Assembly (NCBI GenBank): GCA_015486555.1
Contig: WFRL01000037.1
Location: forward strand, 1-17,747
DNA length: 17,747 bases
Direction of reading: 5' to 3'
Source of the DNA: Candidatus Microgenomates bacterium
Lineage (GTDB): Bacteria; Patescibacteriota; Microgenomatia; JAADGY01
Both the position numbers and the translations under genes were made by a program. Under the pieces are notes generated by a model. The model was not told where the DNA came from. It saw only the letters and a list, made by a program, of their open reading frames with translations, and ran no database searches. How positions within the stretch are numbered: the first letter of the stretch is position 1; each line of letters starts with the position of its first letter. Positions 13,254-17,747 of the stretch are shown piece after piece.

Positions 13254-14042
13254 TTAACTTAATATTGTAGGTATCTTTTGATGAGGGGTAAAGATAGCTT
13301 TAGGGGAAGAAAAAGAAAGTGGTTGGTCACTACCACCCTTTTCCAAAAGCCAATTAACCGCTCGAGCTGTAGCTAAATTAAGCGGTTTCTGAAAGTTGTT
13401 TTTTTGGTAACGAAGCCCCCAGAGAAGCAAATCGGCTCCAAGAGGATTAATCTCTATTTTCTCCTCCCGCAACCAGCTAACTATATTTTCCACCTCAGAT
13501 CCGGGGGCGAGAGGAAAGTTATACTTACCTAAAGGGGTAGTATTAGGATAGTAAAAATGGATTAAAGGCACTTCTTGAAATAAAAGCTGGTTCTGACTAT
13601 AAGTCTCGGCTAACTCAGTTAAATTCTTAATACCAACCAAGATAATTAATTGAACATCTAAGCCTCGGTAACTAGTTTTAATTTCTTCAGCTCGAATGGG
13701 TTTAAGACCTTTTTTAGTTTGAATAGCAATCTCCATCTCTCCTTGGGGACCAGCTAAAGTAGTTATTTTCTCTATTTCCTCTTGGTTATAAGGCAAAGAA
13801 ATAATTAGATCTCGATTTCCTTGATTTCTATTTAACTTCTTCTTATGAGGATAAGTTAGCTCTGTTTCTTTAGGAGCGCTAAGGATAACCTCTTTCCCTT
13901 CTCTGGCCAAAGCTAAGGAAAGAGCAGCTCCAATAATTTCTATTATAGGAACACTCCGCAAAGGAGAAAGACAAACAGCAATCGAGTCAGATTTTGAGAT
14001 AAGATGAGAAAGTTCGTCTTTATTTGGTTCATCCGATATCAT
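13254..14042 (-). CDS. DHH-family-like protein lacking the DHH signature
   Basis: A 262-residue protein downstream of infB, where many bacteria encode rbfA and then a DHH phosphodiesterase (NrnA, nanoRNase/pAp phosphatase). The N-terminus SDSIAVCLSPLRSVPIIEIIGAALSLALAREGKEVIL has the strand-loop-helix of DHH proteins (HxxPDGDAxGSxxAL), but the metal-binding His and Asp residues are replaced (LSPLRSVPIIEIIGAAL). No DHH triplet is seen at the later position either; GLDVQLIILVGIKNLTEL (about 128-145) occupies the place of the D...D-H-H strand. A C-terminal GADLLLWGLRYQ segment resembles the end of the family. The enzyme is thus probably inactive in the usual way, and perhaps binds oligonucleotides or a protein. 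The ATG overlaps the infB TGA by 4 bases. The family call is by context plus weak pattern; it may be something else. Confidence 0.45.
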   Translation of the reverse strand: MISDEPNKDELSHLISKSDSIAVCLSPLRSVPIIEIIGAALSLALAREGKEVILSAPKETELTYPHKKKLNRNQGNRDLIISLPYNQEEIEKITTLAGPQGEMEIAIQTKKGLKPIRAEEIKTSYRGLDVQLIILVGIKNLTELAETYSQNQLLFQEVPLIHFYYPNTTPLGKYNFPLAPGSEVENIVSWLREEKIEINPLGADLLLWGLRYQKNNFQKPLNLATARAVNWLLEKGGSDQPLSFSSPKAIFTPHQKIPTILS

Positions 14043-15487
14043 TCTCTATAGGAGCATATCACATCACCTGGTCTAAAGTCAAGAGGCGGCTGTAAGAAAA
14101 CACCACACTCATCCCCTTTTCCAACCTTTTGACGAAGTTCTTTACCTTGTCTCAGACTGATAATCTTTGATTTACCAACAATCTTTTCCTGGCGAAGTAA
14201 CTCCACCTTATCCTTAATCTCTATCTTTCCTTCAATAACTTGACAACCAGCAATTTTTTTCTTCTCTATCTGAAATACTTTAATCACCTTAGCCCGGCCT
14301 AAAATCTGTTGATCAATAGTTGGCTCTAGAAGTTTAAGAACTCGCTTTTCAAACTCCTCTAATAACTTATATATAACCTCATAATTCGTTAACTTAACTC
14401 CCTCTGCTTGGGCTAAATTTACAATCCGTTGTTTAGCAGGTAGTTGGAAGGTGATTATCTCCACCCCAAAAGTAGAAGCCAGTTCTATTTCTGACTCTGT
14501 TACCTCACCAACCCCCTGATAAACCACCTTCACTTCCCCAGGCAAAGAAGAAACTATGGCTTCCAAAGCCCCTTTAGTTTGGGCTTTGAGAAAGATGGGG
14601 ATAATTTTTTTCTTATCCTTCAGTTTAGCCAGTTCATCTCTAATTTGAGCGTCCAAACCAGCTACTAAATTATCCCTTTGGCGTTGTTTCTTTACTTTGG
14701 TTTTCCCTAGAGAAGTAAAGATCTCTCCTACTTGGGGGAGTTCTTCAAAACCCCATACCTGGACTGCTTCTCCCGGCCTGGCTTCTTTAACTGCTTTACC
14801 TTGGTCATTATACATAGCTCTAACCTTGGCTATCCTTCCTCCACAAGAAACAAACTCGCCTTGTTTAAGGATTCCTTGACTAATTATCAAACTCACCAAC
14901 TTGCCCCGTCGTTTGTCAAACTGGGTCTCCAATACAAAACCTTCGGCTGACTTATCCACCTCTACCTCTACTGGCTGCATCTCATAAGTGAGAAGAATCA
15001 TCTCTAACAACTCATCGATTCCCTGGCCGGTTTTATTAGACAGAGGAATCATAACTATCTGGCCACCATAGGCTTCAACAACAATGTTTTCTCGAGCTAG
15101 ATCTGCTTTTACTTTTTCCACATCAGCTGCGGGAAGGTCAATCTTAGTCACCGCAACAACAAAAGGTATACCAGCTTGGGTTATTATCTTTATTGCTTCC
15201 TTGGTCTGAGGCATTACCGAGTCATCAGCCGCCACCACCAACACAGCTATATCTGCTACTGCTGCCCCCCGAGAGCGCATTTGACTAAAGGCTGCATGGC
15301 CAGGAGTGTCAATAAAAGTTATTTTCTTCCCTTTTAACTCCACCTGCCAGGCACCAATTGACTGGGTAATCCCTCCTTTTTCTTTATCCACCAAATGAGT
15401 CTGGCGAATCCTGTCTAAAAGTGAAGTCTTTCCATGATCTACATGACCAAGAACAACCACCACCGGTGCTTTTTTAACTTTTGCCAT
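14039..15487 (-). CDS. infB: Translation initiation factor IF-2, short form
   Basis: A 482-residue GTPase that brings initiator tRNA to the 30S subunit and promotes subunit joining. The G domain starts at once: GHVDHGKT (14-21), switch 2 DTPGHAAF (60-67), then TKID (114-117) in place of the usual NKxD, and SNKTGQGIDEL near the end of the G domain. Domain II, the helical linker, domain III and the C-terminal fMet-tRNA-binding domain (FLQPPLDFRPGDVI at the end) follow. It lacks the long N-terminal region with the IF2_N module (E. coli IF2 is near 890 residues), a common reduction in small genomes. The unusual Thr in the guanine-binding NKxD motif deserves note. The ATG at 15487 is preceded by GGGGGA as Shine-Dalgarno and is 23 bases after the nusA stop; it overlaps the next gene by ATGA. 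Confidence 0.97.
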   Translation of the reverse strand: MAKVKKAPVVVVLGHVDHGKTSLLDRIRQTHLVDKEKGGITQSIGAWQVELKGKKITFIDTPGHAAFSQMRSRGAAVADIAVLVVAADDSVMPQTKEAIKIITQAGIPFVVAVTKIDLPAADVEKVKADLARENIVVEAYGGQIVMIPLSNKTGQGIDELLEMILLTYEMQPVEVEVDKSAEGFVLETQFDKRRGKLVSLIISQGILKQGEFVSCGGRIAKVRAMYNDQGKAVKEARPGEAVQVWGFEELPQVGEIFTSLGKTKVKKQRQRDNLVAGLDAQIRDELAKLKDKKKIIPIFLKAQTKGALEAIVSSLPGEVKVVYQGVGEVTESEIELASTFGVEIITFQLPAKQRIVNLAQAEGVKLTNYEVIYKLLEEFEKRVLKLLEPTIDQQILGRAKVIKVFQIEKKKIAGCQVIEGKIEIKDKVELLRQEKIVGKSKIISLRQGKELRQKVGKGDECGVFLQPPLDFRPGDVICSYRE

Positions 15488-15510
15488 TTTTCCCCCAGCT
15501 GTAAAGGAAG

Positions 15511-16548
15511 TTACTTTTCCTTCTTTTTTCCTTTTTGCTTCTTCTCTTTATTTTCACTTTTCTCTTTCTCTCTTTTCTGCTTATCTTCAGACATTACTTC
15601 GATATCCCAATTAGCAAGACGGGTAGCTAGACGAACATTTTGGCCGTCTTTACCTATAGCTAAAGCAAGCTGTTCAGAATCACCGTAAACATAGGCTATC
15701 TTATTTTCTTCATCTAGTTTCACCTCAATTTTCTCAGCTGGGGATAAAGCTGCTCGAATAAACTTTATTCTATCAGGAACGTACTGAATAATATCTATCT
15801 TTTCACCACCCAACTCATTAATAACTGTCTGTACCCGGACACCTTTTTGGCCAACACAGGTTCCAACTGGGTCTATCCCTGATCGGACAGCAGCAACAGC
15901 TATCTTTGTCCGTTGACCTGGCTCTCGGGCAATTGCTTTAACTACCACACTACCCGCCATCAGTTCAGGTACTTCTTGAGTGAAGAGTTGAATTACAAAG
16001 TCAGGATCGGCCCGAGAGACAACTACTGTCTGACTACCCCAACGGGTTTCCCCTGTACCTTTAATGTAAAAACGGAAACGCTGATTAAGTTCATAACTTT
16101 CCCCTCGAATTTGCTCCTTCTTAGGAAAAAGAGCCTCTACTTTATTAATCAAAACATAGTAATTACTGCCCTCCCGTCTAAAAATAGAACCGCTGACTAC
16201 TTTTCCCTTTTTCTGAAGCAATTTTTCAACAGCCGTTTCCTGCTCTGCTTCTTTTACCTTTTGGAGGATAACCTGCTTAGCTGCTTGGGCAGCAATCCGA
16301 CCGAAACCAGTAGGAGTAATATCTTTTTTATTTTTTAGAATCCGCAGTTCGCCACTTTCCGGAACGATATCTACCTCGTAACTTGCTCCTTCTTCCCATT
16401 CATAATCTTTTTTATAGGCAGCTAGAATAGCTTCCTCCACACTTTCCAAAACCACCTCTGGTTCTATCTCCCGCTCGGCACAAATCTGGTTAAGAGCCGC
16501 TGAAAACTCGTTTCTACCAGTGAGTATTTTCTTCAGATTAGTTCTCAT
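15511..16548 (-). CDS. nusA: Transcription termination/antitermination factor NusA
   Basis: A 345-residue RNA-polymerase-binding factor controlling pausing, termination and antitermination. Order of parts: the N-terminal domain (about 1-105, with ESVEEAILAAYKKDY), an S1 RNA-binding domain (about 112-178), KH1 (about 190-260, GIDPVGTCVGQKGVRVQ at 224-240) and KH2 (about 265-320, AIGKDGQNVRLATRLANWDIEV). The tail after 320 is nearly all Lys/Glu (KEKKQKGKKKEK), replacing the acidic repeats seen in E. coli. Length is close to the 350-residue bacterial core. It is first in the nusA-infB-DHH-like operon; rimP, often upstream, is absent, and so is rbfA downstream of infB. ATG 16548 has AAGGAG 4-5 bases upstream and a promoter 24 bases upstream. 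The TG-rich start region is divergent from the tRNA-Arg gene across repeat block 6. Confidence 0.97.
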   Translation of the reverse strand: MRTNLKKILTGRNEFSAALNQICAEREIEPEVVLESVEEAILAAYKKDYEWEEGASYEVDIVPESGELRILKNKKDITPTGFGRIAAQAAKQVILQKVKEAEQETAVEKLLQKKGKVVSGSIFRREGSNYYVLINKVEALFPKKEQIRGESYELNQRFRFYIKGTGETRWGSQTVVVSRADPDFVIQLFTQEVPELMAGSVVVKAIAREPGQRTKIAVAAVRSGIDPVGTCVGQKGVRVQTVINELGGEKIDIIQYVPDRIKFIRAALSPAEKIEVKLDEENKIAYVYGDSEQLALAIGKDGQNVRLATRLANWDIEVMSEDKQKREKEKSENKEKKQKGKKKEK

Positions 16549-16572
16549 TTTTCTCCTTTTTTAACACCTCCT

Positions 16573-16581
16573 AGTATATCA
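16573..16581 (-). promoter_or_regulatory. Extended -10 element of the nusA operon
   Basis: TGATATACT on the minus strand (TG at 16581-16580, hexamer 16578-16573) ends 24 bases before the nusA ATG, giving a leader of roughly 17 bases that includes the AAGGAG Shine-Dalgarno. A second GGAGG just after the -10 (about 16568) would be at or before the transcription start. No clear -35 box is seen. Confidence 0.55.
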
Positions 16582-16792
16582 CAGAAAAAGAGAGGAACTA
16601 GGAACTAGGTTGAAGAAAGCACTAAATTCTAAATCCTAAGCTCCAAACCCCCCTTTGGTAGGGGCAGGCAAATTCTAAATTCCAATGATCAAAATTCAAA
16701 ACTCTTTTTTATACAAGCTAAGTTCCAAAGAGGATTAAAAATTTCTAACCTGCCTGCCAATAGCAGATTAAAAATTAAAAATTTTTTCTCGG

Positions 16793-16905
16793 GTCATCCC
16801 GACTTGTCGGGGCTAGCCGAAGGCGCACGAGAGTGTTCCCAAGCCTGGGTGCCAGACTCTCTGCGCTTCGCTAGATCCTTCGTCGCCTCAGCTCCTCAGG
16901 ATGAC
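16793..16905. repeat. Hybrid inverted-repeat element G1
   Basis: It begins with a GTCATCCCGACTTGTCGGG half of the other palindrome family (as at 11951) and joins directly to GCTAGCCGAAGGCGC, ending with GCTAGATCCTTC to TCAGGATGAC (16896-16905). It therefore looks like a recombination product between two repeat families. Confidence 0.7.
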
Positions 16906-16935
16906 TCATTTGTAAGGGAACCACCTACTCCCTGT

Positions 16936-17073
16936 GTCATCCTGAACAAGCCGAGAGGCGAAGTGAAGGATCTAGCGAGCAGTGCGAGCGCAAATGTACT
17001 AGCACCCATACTTCGGAACACACCCATGCGCCTATCAGCTAGATTCTTCGTCGCTATAGCTCCTCAGAATGAC
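16936..17073. repeat. Inverted-repeat element G2
   Basis: Left arm GTCATCCTGAACAAGCCG (16936-16953) to GAAGGATCTAGC; right arm GCTAGATTCTTC to TCAGAATGAC (17064-17073). Its left arm and the spacer before it (16878-16953) are identical to 9282-9357, 7.6 kb away. Confidence 0.85.
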
Positions 17074-17296
17074 CCGGGAGAGGAGGAAATAGCTCGCTCA
17101 GAACAACACCAAAAGGAGGCTTACTTTACAAACTGAGTTCCAAGCTCTGAGTTCTAAGTTCTATTTTGTTTGAAAATTGGTCATTGTTATTTGTTTGGAT
17201 TACTTAGAATTTGTGATTTGGTTATTTTCCAACTTAGCTCCTAGTTCCTAGTTCCAAAATCTGAGTTCCAAACTCCAATTCTAACCCCGTTGGTTG

Positions 17297-17302
17297 TATA
17301 AT
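17297..17302 (+). promoter_or_regulatory. -10 box of tRNA-Arg
   Basis: A perfect TATAAT ends 16 bases before the mature 5' end of tRNA-Arg. No good -35 box is present at the expected distance (around 17274-17279). Transcription should begin near 17309, leaving a short 5' leader for RNase P. Confidence 0.6.
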
Positions 17303-17318
17303 CAGGAAGAGATAAACT

Positions 17319-17391
17319 GCCCTCGTAGCTCAAAGGATAGAGCGTCTGACTTCGGATCAGAAGGCTGGGGGTTCGAGTCCCTCCGAGGGCG
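17319..17391 (+). tRNA. tRNA-Arg (anticodon TCG)
   Basis: A full 73-base cloverleaf. The acceptor stem is GCCCTCG with CGAGGGC and discriminator G; the D arm is GCTC-AAAGGATA-GAGC; anticodon stem TCTGA/TCAGA encloses CTTCGGA, giving anticodon TCG (codon CGA, wobble to other CGN). The T arm GGGGG-TTCGAGT-CCCTC has one G-U pair. CCA is not encoded (next bases CCT). It ends 5 bases before the stop of the convergent penicillin-binding protein gene. Confidence 0.96.
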
Positions 17392-17396
17392 CCTAC

Positions 17397-17747
17397 TCAC
17401 GGAGTAGATGTTGAAGGAATCTTCGTCGGCTGGGGTAAACAATGTTGGGGTGGAAGATTATTCCGATTAAATACCTCCCAGCGAGTAGGACAACCATCAC
17501 ACGGAAGCGTTCCAGTATTTCGACAAATTTGAAGGCGGACAACTGAGTCTGGTTGAGAAAAATGGTAAGGTCTAGAATAACTTTCCAGTATAACTTTCAT
17601 CATTCGATTCCAGATGGGAGAAGCACCAGTAACTCCAGAAGCTACATAGCTCATTGAGGAGTTATCATTGTTACCTACCCAACTAGCTACCAAATAATCT
17701 TGAGTATAACCAATCGTCCAGTTATCTCGCATATTATTAGTGGTGCC
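17397..17747 (-). CDS. Penicillin-binding protein (class A type), C-terminal end, partial
   Basis: The frame is open at the right edge and ends with TGA at 17399-17397; 116 residues are visible. It begins GTTNNMRDNWTIGYT, the sequence right after the Lys of the KTG active-site motif of transpeptidases, then LVASWVGNNDNSSM, VASGVTGASPIWNRMM, as in class A (bifunctional) penicillin-binding proteins that cross-link peptidoglycan outside the membrane. The tail after the transpeptidase domain has four Cys residues (QICRNTGTLPCDGCPT and QHC), a layout seen at the ends of several such proteins, possibly for disulfides or metal. The catalytic Ser, SxN motif and any glycosyltransferase domain lie outside the window, so class A versus B is inferred. 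The Met at 17732 is internal, not a start. Confidence 0.88.
   Translation of the reverse strand, partial: GTTNNMRDNWTIGYTQDYLVASWVGNNDNSSMSYVASGVTGASPIWNRMMKVILESYSRPYHFSQPDSVVRLQICRNTGTLPCDGCPTRWEVFNRNNLPPQHCLPQPTKIPSTSTP

Larger units (their letters stand above)
16592..17290. repeat. Intergenic repeat block 6 (nusA/tRNA-Arg divergence)
   Basis: There is no convincing gene between 16549 and 17318; a frame at 16804-17136 lies entirely on repeats. The left end is GGAACTAGGAACTAGGTTG (16594-16612) followed by AAGCACTAAATTCTAAATCC, and the right end (17168-17258) runs inversely, GAATTTGTGATTTGG to CTAGTTCCTAGTTCC. Between them lie a CCCCCCTTTGGTAGGGG palindrome (16649-16665), an AACCTGCCTGCC piece related to the palindrome at 5452 (16747-16758), two GTCATCCTGA-family elements, and more heptamers (17139-17165). 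Confidence 0.75.

Noticed and set aside
15434..16338. Plus-strand frames opposite infB and nusA
   Set aside because: They are antisense shadows of two well-recognised genes; their translations are Phe/Ser-rich and lack family features.
16804..17136. Plus-strand frame of 110 codons
   Set aside because: It lies entirely on the repeat elements, and the same sequence appears in other frames in other copies.

Overview
The window looks like chromosomal DNA of a small-genome bacterium, most likely a member of the Candidate Phyla Radiation (Patescibacteria, perhaps a Microgenomates-like lineage). The assignment rests on several traits together: an IF2 that begins directly at its G domain, a compact NusA with a lysine tail, a UMP kinase of the archaeal type, an RNHCP zinc-ribbon protein, tightly overlapping gene pairs and tRNAs without an encoded CCA. 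TGA is used as a stop, so the genetic code is not the Gracilibacteria one. This is inference; there is no rRNA or ribosomal-protein marker here to settle the lineage. No phage, plasmid, CRISPR array or transposase was seen.

Layout. At 1-649 (minus) lies the 5' part of an unrecognised protein. The stretch 650-1741 holds its promoter, a long hydrophilic open frame that may be a gene remnant, and repeats. Thymidylate kinase (1742-2323, plus) overlaps a convergent run on the minus strand: ferredoxin, RNHCP protein, a divergent uracil-phosphoribosyltransferase-like protein and a UraA-type uracil permease (2309-5092). The permease is preceded by a leader carrying an intrinsic terminator. UMP kinase (5681-6394, plus) faces away from it. 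A membrane protein and a histidine phosphatase (6775-8855, minus) follow tRNA-Ala(CGC). An overlapping isoprenoid-type operon PAP2 phosphatase / Nudix / polyprenyl synthetase (9623-11945, plus) comes next, then two small membrane-anchored proteins (12243-13241). A translation/transcription operon runs leftward as nusA, infB and a DHH-family-like protein without the DHH signature (16548-13254). tRNA-Arg(TCG) and the C-terminus of a class A penicillin-binding protein close the window.

How the genes work together. Pyrimidine salvage (uracil uptake, UPRT-like protein), UMP kinase and thymidylate kinase are clustered within 5 kb, which suits an organism that imports bases. The PAP2 and polyprenyl-synthetase pair could make and recycle a polyprenyl lipid carrier for envelope glycans, with the GT-C-like membrane protein and the penicillin-binding protein as possible users.

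Two features stand out beyond the genes. First, every intergenic gap larger than about 250 bp is a mosaic of short repeats: degenerate arrays with a 7-base period, oriented inversely at the two ends of each gap, enclosing long imperfect palindromes with GTCATYCTGA ... GAAGRATCTAGC arms. Second, most first-in-transcript genes have a good -10 box ending only 5-9 bases before the start codon and no Shine-Dalgarno, which implies leaderless mRNAs, while downstream operon genes, nusA and uraA have Shine-Dalgarno sequences.
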